Positions 1 to 8,563 of a DNA stretch of 54,355 nucleotides are shown piece by piece (the first letter of the stretch is position 1; every line of letters starts with the position of its first letter). The stretch lies in NCBI RefSeq assembly GCF_902168175.1, contig NZ_CABHOU010000022.1, forward strand, positions 1-54,355, in the 5' to 3' direction. The notes below the pieces were generated by a model, which did not search any database, was not told where the DNA came from, and worked only from the letters and a program-made list of their open reading frames with translations. The position numbers and the translations under genes were made by a program. Origin of the DNA: an uncultured Chitinophaga sp. (GTDB taxonomy: Bacteria > Bacteroidota > Bacteroidia > Chitinophagales > Chitinophagaceae).

Positions 1-853
1 GTAATACCAGGCCTTTCGCCACGTAGCTGGCCAGGTTGTTATCGGTAAGTTCTGAGCCGGCAACAGTGATCGTTACATTGCTGCGGGAGTAGTTAACGGC
101 CGAGTTGCCTGCCAGTACAATTTGCGCGGTAGTGTCGTTCACCCTCAGGATGCTGTCTACCGTTACGCCTGCGGGCAGATTGCTCACTACCCAGTTGCTT
201 TTGGTGAGCGCGGGGTCAAAGGTGCCGCCGTATAATCTGGCGGTGAGTACGGTGCCGTTTTCCTGCCCCATGGCGATACGTGCGGTATCAACGGTAATGT
301 TAACGGGATTTGGGCCCAGTACATAATCGAAATACAGGGTGCCGTTGGTTTTACGGCCGTCCATAAAGTGTACTTCAATACGGTTAAAGTCTTTGCGGGT
401 TTTAACGCTGGAGAAGTCGTAGGTGGCTTCTTCCCAGGTATTGGCCGCTTTAATTTTATAAGTGAAGTAAACTGCCTTTGTGTAGTCGGCGCCGGGTTGC
501 AGTTTAAATAGCACTTCTTCTTTAAGACTGCTGTACACCAGCATTTTAAAGGTGTTAGCCTTGCTAAGGTCAAAGGAGTCGGGAAGTGTGCATCCTGTGC
601 CCATCCATTCGGAGCAGGTGGTGTCTTTCGTAAATTTCGCTACATGTGCGCTGAGATTTAGTCCGGAAATACTGGGATTGGCTACATTAAATTGTATGCT
701 TCCTGTAGTTCCGGGGTTACCGATAAAAGATGTCCAATTGCCCGAGCATGGGCCGTTCCCCTCCATATCATCGAGGAGCAGGAACTGGGCTTGTAGTTTG
801 CCGCCAAACAGCAAACTAAGCACCATCATGAGTGTGGTGATCTGTTTTTTCAT
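1..853 (-). CDS. secreted surface protein downstream of SusCD (3' end cut off)
   Basis: The frame is open from an ATG at 853 to the window edge (284 codons), so the C-terminus is missing. The first 22 residues (MKKQITTLMMVLSLLFGGKL...) form a signal peptide with cleavage expected after the Ala-Gln near residue 23. The following ~165 residues (LLLDDMEGNGPCSGNW, then LYFDYVLGP) resemble the beta-sandwich carbohydrate-binding modules of secreted glycan-active enzymes. From about residue 190 an Ig-like stretch begins (VNITVDTARIAMGQENGTV). It is the last gene visible in a sigma/FecR/SusC/SusD locus, the position usually held by a surface glycan-binding protein or secreted hydrolase. No catalytic domain is visible in the part seen; one could lie beyond the edge. 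The product is presumably exported to the outer surface. Role inferred from position. Confidence 0.7.
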   Translation of the reverse strand, partial: MKKQITTLMMVLSLLFGGKLQAQFLLLDDMEGNGPCSGNWTSFIGNPGTTGSIQFNVANPSISGLNLSAHVAKFTKDTTCSEWMGTGCTLPDSFDLSKANTFKMLVYSSLKEEVLFKLQPGADYTKAVYFTYKIKAANTWEEATYDFSSVKTRKDFNRIEVHFMDGRKTNGTLYFDYVLGPNPVNITVDTARIAMGQENGTVLTARLYGGTFDPALTKSNWVVSNLPAGVTVDSILRVNDTTAQIVLAGNSAVNYSRSNVTITVAGSELTDNNLASYVAKGLVL

Positions 854-963
854 AACGAGGGTTTTTTCAAAAACGTGAATTAATAATGGAACCTGTGCCT
901 GTCTGTTTTCTATAAAATTTTCGCCTGCGTGGAACAAATGATGGGTACTGCCTTACGGGGCAG

Positions 964-986
964 GAGCGGGCCGGGTTAGCCCGCTC
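964..986. promoter_or_regulatory. intergenic stem-loop after susD
   Basis: A perfect 8-bp GC-rich stem (GAGCGGGC / GCCCGCTC, 7-nt loop) lies between the SusD stop and the next gene on the minus strand. A second small stem (CTGCC/GGCAG) follows at about 945-960. There is no U-tract on the minus strand, so it is more likely a processing or attenuation hairpin that lowers expression of the downstream gene than a full terminator. Such hairpins are common after susD genes. Confidence 0.45.
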
Positions 987-1012
987 ACAAAAAATGAAGA
1001 AAGCAACTGTAT

Positions 1013-2455
1013 TTACAAATTCGGGTTCACCTGGGCATCTGCACCAGGGATAGGAAGTGTATACTGGGTTTTGGTAATGGCGCCGGTGGGTGCCATATCT
1101 GCCGGATCTTTTACGGCATTGGCTTCTTCTACTTTTTCTAATCTCACTAAGTCAAACCAGCGGCTCCACTCTCCCGCAAATTCCCATTTGCGTTCGTCTA
1201 TTACTGCGTTAATAAAATCGGCGGGCGATAAGGCAGACAGTGGCGTAAGACCAGCTCTCGCTCTTACTGCGTTCAGCGCTGTGTACGCTGCATCGTCCGG
1301 CGCACTGCCCGCCCGTGCCTGCGCTTCTGCGTATGTTAACAAAACGTGGGCATAACGTATCATGATTATTGGGTTGTTGGACATATAGGTAGCCTTAGTG
1401 CCAGACTGTATCGTGAACTTTTTATAGTACGGATGTTTGGTGCTGGTGTTTTGCCAGGGAATGGTATTGCCAGCTACAACGAAGGATGTGGAGAACGTAG
1501 CCTCTTTCCTCGTGCCTTCAGGGAAGTCGTTAAAGAATTTGATCTCCGGGAAAAAGTCGCTCCAGCCACCTTCGTCTTCGGGCATGGTGGAAAGGCCGTA
1601 GAAGGAGTTGTAAGTAATCCACTGGCCACGGGTATAAAACGCGAATACATCTTCGGAGGTGCCGCCTGCAAATATTTTCAGGAAACCACCCTGGTAAAGA
1701 TCAATCGCGTACAATGCTTTATTGTCGATCACTTCTTTTGCCTTGGCTGCTGCCAGTGCATATTTGCTCTGATCTTTAATAGGCCATCCGCCTTCGGTTA
1801 AATACACATCTGCCAGTAAAGCTTTTACCGCACCCTTGTTAGGCCGGCCGGGCGCACGCCTGGTATTGGGCACCCATTCTTCGGCTTTGGCAAGATCAGC
1901 TTCTATGAGTTTGTACACCTCTGCAGGCTGACTTTTACCGAGCGTAAGATATTCTGAACTGTATTTTTCTGATGGAATGATAGGTACTGCTCCCCAGAAA
2001 CGGGTGAGATAATAATAACAAAGTGCGCGAACGAAATAGGCTTCACCTACTATCACTTTGATCGTGGCTTCGTTGCCATCGGTTACGCCTGCATAATTGT
2101 TGATGATGTTGGTGGTAGACTGTATCGCTTTGTAACAACCGCGCCATATGGGCACCATGCGGCTGTTCAGGGAAGAAACAGAGAAGCGGTCATACTCCCG
2201 GAATTCTTCTTTATTGGAACCGGGGTGAGTGGTTAAGTCGTCGCCCCCCATGCACATGGCTATCTGGCTAACGGTTGTGAAACCACTTTCCCATGGCACC
2301 AGCAGGCTGCCGTAAGCACCGGTGAGCGCGGCTTCCAGTCCGGCTTCGCTGCTTAAACCTTCGGAGCCAATAACCAGGCCCTGGGGTTCTTCTGTTAATT
2401 GTTTACTGCAACCGGTAGCGAGAAATATTGCTGCAATGATATATAGCTTCTTCAT
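1013..2455 (-). CDS. SusD/RagB-family outer-membrane nutrient-binding lipoprotein
   Basis: 480 residues. The N-terminus MKKLYIIAAIFLATGC is a lipoprotein signal with the lipobox Cys at residue 16, so the protein is expected on the outer membrane. The helical SusD core is visible (about 125-220, including the TPR-like GEAYFVRALCYYYLTRFWGAVP), and the C-terminal SusD signature RARAGL...VIDERKWEFAGEWSRWFDLVR lies at about 395-440. SusD proteins cap the SusC barrel and deliver ligand to it. The gene starts 20 bases after the SusC stop and is surely co-transcribed. The ligand cannot be told from sequence; the family handles mainly glycans but also peptides. Confidence 0.95.
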   Translation of the reverse strand: MKKLYIIAAIFLATGCSKQLTEEPQGLVIGSEGLSSEAGLEAALTGAYGSLLVPWESGFTTVSQIAMCMGGDDLTTHPGSNKEEFREYDRFSVSSLNSRMVPIWRGCYKAIQSTTNIINNYAGVTDGNEATIKVIVGEAYFVRALCYYYLTRFWGAVPIIPSEKYSSEYLTLGKSQPAEVYKLIEADLAKAEEWVPNTRRAPGRPNKGAVKALLADVYLTEGGWPIKDQSKYALAAAKAKEVIDNKALYAIDLYQGGFLKIFAGGTSEDVFAFYTRGQWITYNSFYGLSTMPEDEGGWSDFFPEIKFFNDFPEGTRKEATFSTSFVVAGNTIPWQNTSTKHPYYKKFTIQSGTKATYMSNNPIIMIRYAHVLLTYAEAQARAGSAPDDAAYTALNAVRARAGLTPLSALSPADFINAVIDERKWEFAGEWSRWFDLVRLEKVEEANAVKDPADMAPTGAITKTQYTLPIPGADAQVNPNL

Positions 2456-2475
2456 GTAAGATCTTTTTTATCAAT

Positions 2476-5400
2476 TTAAAAACTGAGTGTAAGGCCTGCG
2501 GTAAAGGTTTTAGAATTGGGATATGCACCGTAATCGATACCCTGCCTTATATCACCGGCGGCGCTGTTAGCTTCGGGATCTATGCCGCTGTAACCGGTAA
2601 TGGTAAACAGGTTGGTGGCACTAACGAATACCTTAACGCCGGCTTTGTTCGCAATTTTTGCCTTGGGTATGGTGTACGACAGGCTCAGGTTCTTTAACCG
2701 CAAAAAGTCGGCGCTTTCGAGGAAGCGTGTGCTTTGGGTGAAGTTGCGGTTGGTGGAACTGAAGGCTGGTATGTTCGATGTTTCGTTTACACCGGGAATG
2801 TACCGGTCTTTGATATCCACATTGGTCGCCTCTCTCGCATCGCCGCCGAGGTACATGGTGGCGGCATTATTGTAGTTCAGTTTATCGAAGCCTGTAAGGG
2901 CATGCAGCAGGAAGTTGAGAGAGAAGTTTTTGTAAGTAAAGGTGTTGTTAAATCCAAACGAGAAGGTAGGTACGCCATTGCCGATTACATCATAATCATC
3001 TGCATCAATGGTACCGTCGGTGTTTTTATCGAGATATTTTGCATCGCCGGGTTTAGCACCAAATACGCCGGCCTTGGTTTCGTCGCCGGGCTTCCAGGTG
3101 CCAAGGTAGGTAAGGCCCCAGATAGAGCCCAGCGGATCGCCTGGCCTTACCACAAACTCCGGTTGCAGCGACATGCCTCCACCAATCTTACGGGTGGCAT
3201 CGAAAATAATATCGCTGTTGCCGATGGATACGACGTTGTTTTTAATGTAAGAGAAGTTCAGCCAGCTGTTCCACGTAAAATCGCCCTTGTCTATCACCAC
3301 CGCCTCCAGGGCCAGTTCCACGCCTTTGTTCTGTACTTCGCCCACGTTGCGGGTAATAGGATTGCCGCCCAGGTAGTTGGGCAATGTTTCGGTAAGCAGC
3401 AGGTCGCGGGTGTCTTTCACGAACAGGTCGGCAGTAAACATAAAGCGGTTGTTCAGTATGCCTACTTCAATACCTATGTTCTTTTGTACGGTGGTTTCCC
3501 ATTTAAGTTCAGGGTTGCCGATGTTGTTAAGCACAATACCAGTAACAGACGTGCTGTTGTTGAAAGAACCCACGCGGTTGGAGTATGCGGAGAAGGTGCT
3601 GTAGGCCCCTACTCCTTCGCTGCCCGTTGCTCCCCAGCTGCCGCGTATTTTGAGCAGGCTGAGGGTGGTGGCGCTCTTCATAAAGTCTTCTTCAGACACT
3701 ACCCATCCTACTGATGCAGATGGGAAGTAACTGTATTTATTGTCGCCAACGAATTTTGATGAGGCATCGCGGCGAAGCGCTGCGGATACGAGGTATTTAT
3801 CTTTAAATGCATAATTAGCGCGGCCGACCAGTGAAAACAGCGACCATTTGGAATAACCGGAGTTAGGTATGCCTGCTGTACCCTGAGCAAGGTTGTTCCA
3901 CATAAAGTTCTCGTAGGTAAGGTTGCTCGCCCCGGCGGACATATAGTTGTAGGTCGATTGCTGGTATTCTACCACACCTGTAAGGTCAAGATGATGATCG
4001 CCGAATTTACGGTCGTAGTGCAGCGTATTGGTGTTTTGTAATCTTATTTCCCGGTTGTTGCGCAGGCTGGCGGTGGAGCTGCCGCTGTTTACCACTTTCC
4101 CGGCGAAGGCTTTATTGTCATACCCAAGATAGTTAACGCCGTATTGCAGGTTTAACGAAAGTCCGGGTACAATGTCCTCATACTTAAACCCGCCGATCAT
4201 ATTGGCCAGCATACGTTCTGTAACGGCCAGCTGGTCGGTGGTAAGGGCAACAGGATTAAAGAACACGGAACTGATGGGATCTGTTGCGGTGTAAGCACCA
4301 GCCGCATTTCGCACCGGTAAGGTGGGCGACCAGGTAATAGCCTGTGCCAACGGACTGTGAGGTCCATCGGCCGGTATATCTATATTCGTAGCGGCGGTGT
4401 AAATACCTACGATGTTTAACGATGCCGATAACTTGTCGGTCATGCGGGCATTGATGTTAGAGCGAAGGGTGTAACGTTTGAACGAAGAGTTTTTAATAAC
4501 ACCGTCCTGGTTCAGGTAGTCGCCGGAAATAAAGTAACCGCCTTTATCCGTGCCGCCGCTCAGGTTAAGCATGTATTGCTGACCAATGGCAGTACGGAAA
4601 ATCTCATCCTGCCAGTCGGTGCCGCCTTTCGCCTTAAAGTCGGTGATCTGTGCTTCGGAGAAGGGGGCTGTAGTACCGATTGCCTGCGCACGGGCGTTGG
4701 CAGTTTCGGCAAAGTCGCCTGCATTCAGCAAATCCATTTTCTTAATAACGCTGGAGGAAGACAGGTGGGTCGTGAAGTTCACTTTCAAGCCCCCTTTGCT
4801 TCCTTTTTTAGTCGTTACTACGATCACTCCATTGGAACCACGACTGCCGAAAATGGCCGTTGCCGAAGCATCTTTTAATATCTGTATCGACTCAATATCT
4901 TCCGGGTTAATGGAAGAAAACTCTGCGCCGAAAAAACCATCTACGATATACAGCGGACCATTATCGCCATTAATAGAGTTGGAACCACGAATGCGGATAC
5001 GTACGCTGCCGCCGGGCGCACCGGTTGCATTTGTTACCGTTACACCGGGCGAGCGTCCCTGCAATACCTGGTCGAACCGGTTTACGGGTTGCTCCTGGAA
5101 TTCTTTGCCGGAAATAGATGTAATGGAACTGGAAAGCGTACCGCGTTTCTGTTCACCATATCCCACTACTACCAGCTCATTAATTTTGGATGCAATAGTG
5201 TTAAGGGTAAGGCTGATGGCGTTTCTTCCGTTCACGATCACCTCCTGGCGGTCGAAGCCGAGTGAGGAAATAATGAGTACGGCGTCTGCTGCGGGTACGG
5301 TAATGCTATACTGCCCGTTTTCATTCGTCACCACACCTTTAGATGTACCCTTTAGTTGGATGCTGGCACCAGGAATCGGTTCGCCTTTACTGTCGGTAAT

Positions 5401-5841
5401 TCTGCCCGTTACGGTAATATCCTCAGTAACACGCACTTCCCGGGCCACCGTTTCTTCGCGCCGTTTAATAATAATGGTTTGCCCATTAATACTGTAGGTA
5501 AGTGGCTGATTACGGAAACAGAGGTCCAGTGCATCTTTCAGCGGCAGGTTGGTGGCCTTTACCGAAATGTCTGTTGCATGTGATAACTGCTCATCGGTAT
5601 AGAGAAAGTTGTAGCCAGTTTGTTTCCGGATGTCGGAAAACACCTTGTCCAGCCGGGCGTTACGGTGAGCGAGGGTCACTGTTTGAGCATAACCTGCTGC
5701 GTGTACCTGCAGCATGGTAATGGTCATCAATAGCACCGTTAATTTCATGATCAGTAACGTTTTTACTAATAAGCGTGGAAAATGTTTTTTACCACTGGCG
5801 GCGCGCGAAGGCCCGCTTTGGGAAAAAAGCGTCATTTGCAT
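2476..5841 (-). CDS. SusC/RagA-family TonB-dependent transporter with STN domain
   Basis: 1121 residues. A long signal region (~50 aa, ending HAAGYAQ) precedes a secretin/TonB N-terminal (STN) domain at about 55-125 (ARLDKVFSDIRKQTGYNFLY), a carboxypeptidase-D-like Ig domain at 140-210 (GRITDSKGEPIPGASIQLKG), the TonB-box region NELVVVGYGEQKRG, the plug (GSRGSNGVIVVTTKKG) and the 22-strand barrel ending in aromatic TLSF. The STN domain touches a periplasmic anti-sigma factor, and a fecR/sigma pair lies directly upstream, so this is a signalling transporter that probably induces its own locus when substrate binds. I kept the ATG at 5841; an internal Met at about residue 32 (MKLTVLLM) could also start the signal peptide. 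Confidence 0.95.
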   Translation of the reverse strand: MQMTLFSQSGPSRAASGKKHFPRLLVKTLLIMKLTVLLMTITMLQVHAAGYAQTVTLAHRNARLDKVFSDIRKQTGYNFLYTDEQLSHATDISVKATNLPLKDALDLCFRNQPLTYSINGQTIIIKRREETVAREVRVTEDITVTGRITDSKGEPIPGASIQLKGTSKGVVTNENGQYSITVPAADAVLIISSLGFDRQEVIVNGRNAISLTLNTIASKINELVVVGYGEQKRGTLSSSITSISGKEFQEQPVNRFDQVLQGRSPGVTVTNATGAPGGSVRIRIRGSNSINGDNGPLYIVDGFFGAEFSSINPEDIESIQILKDASATAIFGSRGSNGVIVVTTKKGSKGGLKVNFTTHLSSSSVIKKMDLLNAGDFAETANARAQAIGTTAPFSEAQITDFKAKGGTDWQDEIFRTAIGQQYMLNLSGGTDKGGYFISGDYLNQDGVIKNSSFKRYTLRSNINARMTDKLSASLNIVGIYTAATNIDIPADGPHSPLAQAITWSPTLPVRNAAGAYTATDPISSVFFNPVALTTDQLAVTERMLANMIGGFKYEDIVPGLSLNLQYGVNYLGYDNKAFAGKVVNSGSSTASLRNNREIRLQNTNTLHYDRKFGDHHLDLTGVVEYQQSTYNYMSAGASNLTYENFMWNNLAQGTAGIPNSGYSKWSLFSLVGRANYAFKDKYLVSAALRRDASSKFVGDNKYSYFPSASVGWVVSEEDFMKSATTLSLLKIRGSWGATGSEGVGAYSTFSAYSNRVGSFNNSTSVTGIVLNNIGNPELKWETTVQKNIGIEVGILNNRFMFTADLFVKDTRDLLLTETLPNYLGGNPITRNVGEVQNKGVELALEAVVIDKGDFTWNSWLNFSYIKNNVVSIGNSDIIFDATRKIGGGMSLQPEFVVRPGDPLGSIWGLTYLGTWKPGDETKAGVFGAKPGDAKYLDKNTDGTIDADDYDVIGNGVPTFSFGFNNTFTYKNFSLNFLLHALTGFDKLNYNNAATMYLGGDAREATNVDIKDRYIPGVNETSNIPAFSSTNRNFTQSTRFLESADFLRLKNLSLSYTIPKAKIANKAGVKVFVSATNLFTITGYSGIDPEANSAAGDIRQGIDYGAYPNSKTFTAGLTLSF

Positions 5842-6011
5842 ACATTTGTATGGTTAGGGTAAATAATTAATGATTGCCGAAAACGATTGTCAGTTACGGA
5901 CCTTAATGCGGCCGGGCGTGGTGCGAACACTCCCGGTTTTTTATGCCCGTATGGTAGGAGCATAGTTTTGTCAGGGACTCATAATACGTGGAATTTTAGC
6001 TGGTTAATATG

Positions 6012-7181
6012 TTACTTGCCTGGCGATACAATGATCGTTCGCCCGCTGATCTCAAATTTTACTTCTTCGGTCATCTCCATCATCTTTAATACTTCGGATA
6101 CCGGTACGTTGCTGGGAATAGTGCCCCGGAAGTGCGAAGGCACATGGCCCCGGTACTCCACCGCTACATCGTACCAGCGGCTTATCAGCCGCATGGCCGA
6201 GCGGATGTCGTTGCCCTCGAACTGGATGTACCCGTTTTTCCAGGCAATGGCAGCTTCGGTATTCACATTGTTTATTACTTCCAGCTTGCCACTATTATGG
6301 TTGATGCTGGCGCACTGGCCGGGTGTAATTTTTTGTCCGTTCACCTTTACCGCACCGCTCAGTAAGGTTGTGTTGGTCGATGTTTCGTCCGCATACCCCA
6401 TCATATTAAACTGGGTGCCTAACACTTCTACCGAGGTGCTGCCGTTTGTTACGATAAAAGGTTTGCCTGCATCCTGTGCTATTTCGAAATACGCTTCGCC
6501 GGTAAGTTCTACATGGCGCGAACCGTTAAAAGCGGTAGGGTAACGCAGGCTGCTGGCTGCATTCAGCCAAACCTTACTGCCGTCGGGCAGCATCACCTGG
6601 TATTTGCCGCCGCGTGGTGTTACGATGGTATTGTATAATATAGGTTGGGCAGATGATTGTTGTGCGGATTGATAGGCCAGTTGTCCGTTGGCGAGTTTCA
6701 CCACTTTTGCATTTCCCTGCTGGCTAAGCGCGCCATTAGCGGCACTGTCCAGCGAAATGCTGGAGCCATCGCCGAGTACGAGGGTGGCTTTGTTGCCGCC
6801 CGGGGTAATAAGCGGTGTGGTGTTTTGCGTCGCGATAGCCGGGGCGTTGGTTGCCTGGCCAGACTTAAACAGGTAAGCACCCGTGGTGATAGCTAGTGCT
6901 GCTCCGGCAGCAGCCCACATCCAGCGGCTGCGGCGGTGGATAGGAATTACTTTAGCGGCAGCAGGCCTGTCGGCTGCCAGTATACGGGTGGCAATGTTGT
7001 TCCAATGGGCGGCGTCGAATGCTACGGGGGCAGCATCCCGGAGCAGGAAATCCAGCTGTGGCGGAATTTCTTCGGCGGGCATAGCGGCCAGCAGGGCGCA
7101 TAACTCATCGAGTTCGGCGGCGGTGGCGGAATGGCTGGTGGCCCGGGCGGCCAGATATGCAAATCGTTCGCGAGGTTCCAA
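6012..7181 (-). CDS. FecR-family anti-sigma factor
   Basis: 389 residues starting with a TTG codon at 7181, preceded by AAAAAGG. An ATG start would remove the conserved N-terminal helix region (ERFAYLAARATS...), so the TTG is preferred. The cytoplasmic N-terminus (about 1-85) is expected to bind the sigma factor; one membrane helix lies at about 87-105 (WMWAAAGAALAITTGAYLF). The periplasmic FecR domain spans about 185-280 (TPRGGKYQVMLPDGSKVWLN, ELTGEAYFEIA, VEVLGTQFNM). A C-terminal DUF4974-type domain (about 310-389) is the part that contacts the STN domain of SusC. It sits between the sigma gene and SusC on the same strand, which is the usual order of these cell-surface signalling units. 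Confidence 0.95.
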   Translation of the reverse strand: MEPRERFAYLAARATSHSATAAELDELCALLAAMPAEEIPPQLDFLLRDAAPVAFDAAHWNNIATRILAADRPAAAKVIPIHRRSRWMWAAAGAALAITTGAYLFKSGQATNAPAIATQNTTPLITPGGNKATLVLGDGSSISLDSAANGALSQQGNAKVVKLANGQLAYQSAQQSSAQPILYNTIVTPRGGKYQVMLPDGSKVWLNAASSLRYPTAFNGSRHVELTGEAYFEIAQDAGKPFIVTNGSTSVEVLGTQFNMMGYADETSTNTTLLSGAVKVNGQKITPGQCASINHNSGKLEVINNVNTEAAIAWKNGYIQFEGNDIRSAMRLISRWYDVAVEYRGHVPSHFRGTIPSNVPVSEVLKMMEMTEEVKFEISGRTIIVSPGK

Positions 7182-7291
7182 TTTGTACCTTTTTAGAATG
7201 TCAGAAACGTGGAATGGGTGAGCCCATACTATTACAGACGCACAAGTGGAACAATAGGACCTATCAGGAGGAAAAATATTTTTTTAAGGAG

Positions 7292-7873
7292 TCACAGGCC
7301 TATCATCCACAGGATAAAAAGTGGTAAAAAGTGCCCCGCCTGTTCAATGTACTGGCGGATGGACTGTAGCGAGCGTACCAGGGAGTTCTTTACCGTGTTC
7401 GGTGAAATATTAAGCTGGTCCGCAATCTCCGCTATCTTTAATCCTCCCTCACGGCTTAACAGGTAAATGCGTTTTGCCTGTGGCGGCAGTTGCTGCACCG
7501 CTTCCGATACGGTACGCATCAGGGTATTGAAGGCCATATCGTCCTCCATGCTGCTGCTTTCCGGCTTTTCGGCCATGATGCCCATTGCCTTTTCATGTAC
7601 GGCCTGTCGGCGCAGGAAGGAAAAGCACTGGTAGTAGACGATTTTGAGCAGCCAGGCCCGCGGATGTTCCACTTCCGGCAACTTGTCGCGGTTTAGCCAT
7701 ACTTTAAGAAAGGCTTCCTGCAGCACGTCTTCGGTAACGGCGGTGTTTTTGGTAAGGTGTTGTACGGCGGGCAAAAATTTAGGTACGTACAGGTTAAACA
7801 GGCGGCGGAAGGCAGCTTCGTCGCCTTCGGATACCAAACGGAACAATTCTTTATCGTGGACGAGCTCCTGCAT
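7292..7873 (-). CDS. ECF RNA polymerase sigma-70 factor (FecI type)
   Basis: 193 residues. Region 2 is seen at about 12-80 (FRRLFNLYVPKFLPAVQHL, DVLQEAFLKVWLNRDKL, PRAWLLKIVYYQCFSFLRR). Region 4 is at about 120-175 (LPPQAKRIYLLSREGGLKIAEIADQLNISPNTVKNSLVRSLQSIRQYI) with a clear helix-turn-helix. The hydrophobic C-terminal tail is typical of the Bacteroidota sigma factors paired with FecR. It is the first gene of the locus and presumably directs transcription of the SusC/SusD genes when released by FecR. Its own promoter matches the housekeeping consensus (7948-7978). Confidence 0.95.
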   Translation of the reverse strand: MQELVHDKELFRLVSEGDEAAFRRLFNLYVPKFLPAVQHLTKNTAVTEDVLQEAFLKVWLNRDKLPEVEHPRAWLLKIVYYQCFSFLRRQAVHEKAMGIMAEKPESSSMEDDMAFNTLMRTVSEAVQQLPPQAKRIYLLSREGGLKIAEIADQLNISPNTVKNSLVRSLQSIRQYIEQAGHFLPLFILWMIGL

Positions 7874-7947
7874 TTGTGACGGGCCCTCACAAAGGCCGGC
7901 CCCCTTGTTAAGCCGGCACCGGCGCAGTGGGGATGAGTTGTTTTTTA

Positions 7948-7978
7948 TAAAGATAACTGCTTAAACCAATTATCCAAA
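7948..7978 (-). promoter_or_regulatory. promoter of the ECF sigma gene
   Basis: On the minus strand a -33 TTTG (7978-7975), a 19-nt spacer and a -7 box TATCTTTA (7955-7948) match the Bacteroidota consensus TTTG-N19-TAnnTTTG with one mismatch. The predicted start leaves a leader of about 70 nt before the ATG at 7873; the leader contains a GC-only hairpin (GCCGGC...GCCGGC). Confidence 0.6.
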
Positions 7979-8000
7979 GCCGCCGCTGTCAGGATATGGG

Positions 8001-8031
8001 TTGACTGCAAAAATTTCATGTATTATCTTCG
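8001..8031 (+). promoter_or_regulatory. promoter of the small membrane protein gene
   Basis: TTG at 8001-8003, a 20-nt spacer and TATCTTCG at 8024-8031 match the Bacteroidota vegetative promoter pattern. It is divergent from the sigma-gene promoter and 30 bases upstream of the ATG at 8061. Confidence 0.55.
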
Positions 8032-8060
8032 CCACCCAATTCTGATATCGAAATATAGTT

Positions 8061-8363
8061 ATGAAGAACATTACGAAACTCTTGCTTGCTGCAGCCGGCT
8101 GTGGCGGAGCATTTATTATCTACGCCCTTGCATCTGGCTCGTCTATTCTTACGCTTTCTGTAGCTATTGTATGCACAGTGGTGTTCCTGATCGCTTTTAT
8201 CTCCGCGTTATTTGTAAAGGATAAAAAAACCTGGGAGGATATTCTGGCCGTATTATTGGCACTGGTGGCCGTTCCTATTGCTATCATGGGGTGGTCTTAT
8301 ACTATTAAAGGTTCTTCCGAACTGAAAACGACCGACGAGGTGGTAACAACGCCCGCCCAATAA
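8061..8363 (+). CDS. small integral membrane protein, unknown function
   Basis: 100 residues. Hydrophobic segments at about 5-25 (LLLAAAGCGGAFIIYALA), 29-50 (LTLSVAIVCTVVFLIAFISALF) and 60-82 (ILAVLLALVAVPIAIMGWSYTI) predict three membrane helices with a short polar, Thr-rich tail. I do not recognise a family. It is a monocistronic gene with its own promoter (8001-8031), divergent from the sigma/SusC locus. Confidence 0.7.
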   Translation: MKNITKLLLAAAGCGGAFIIYALASGSSILTLSVAIVCTVVFLIAFISALFVKDKKTWEDILAVLLALVAVPIAIMGWSYTIKGSSELKTTDEVVTTPAQ

Positions 8364-8504
8364 TTACTCGTTCCCGGGCTGCTCCTTTGAATATTTAGTG
8401 ATGATCGCTTTGAGGTTTTCAGAAGTGGCTGCCTGTTTAATGCCTGCAATACTGATATCGGGTTCTTTGAACTGGGTGCGTATATCGTTATTTCCGGAAT
8501 ATAA
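8364..8504 (-). pseudogene. possible C-terminal gene remnant
   Basis: An open frame of about 46 codons ends with TAA at 8366-8364, one base after the convergent stop at 8363. Its composition looks coding (…DISIAGIKQAATSENLKAII…, then TKYSKEQPGNE). The frame has no ATG or GTG start downstream of the terminator hairpin at 8507-8530, so it may be the tail of a lost gene. It matches nothing I recognise and could be chance. Confidence 0.2.
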
Positions 8505-8530
8505 AAGGGCCGGCCCAAAAGAGCCAGCCC
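8501..8530 (-). terminator. rho-independent terminator of the SPFH gene
   Basis: On the minus strand the stem GGGCTGGCTC / GGGCCGGCCC (10 bp with two G-U pairs, TTTT loop) is followed by TTTTAT. It lies 34 bases after the SPFH gene stop. A near-identical terminator follows the GHL10 gene at 12176-12207. Confidence 0.8.
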
Positions 8531-8563
8531 GCTTCCACACGAAATTAGAAGAGATAATAAAAT

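Noticed and set aside
2734..5497. Long plus-strand frames opposite the first SusC gene
   Set aside because: They lie antisense to a clear SusC gene; their sequence is low in recognisable motifs and is explained by codon bias of the real gene.
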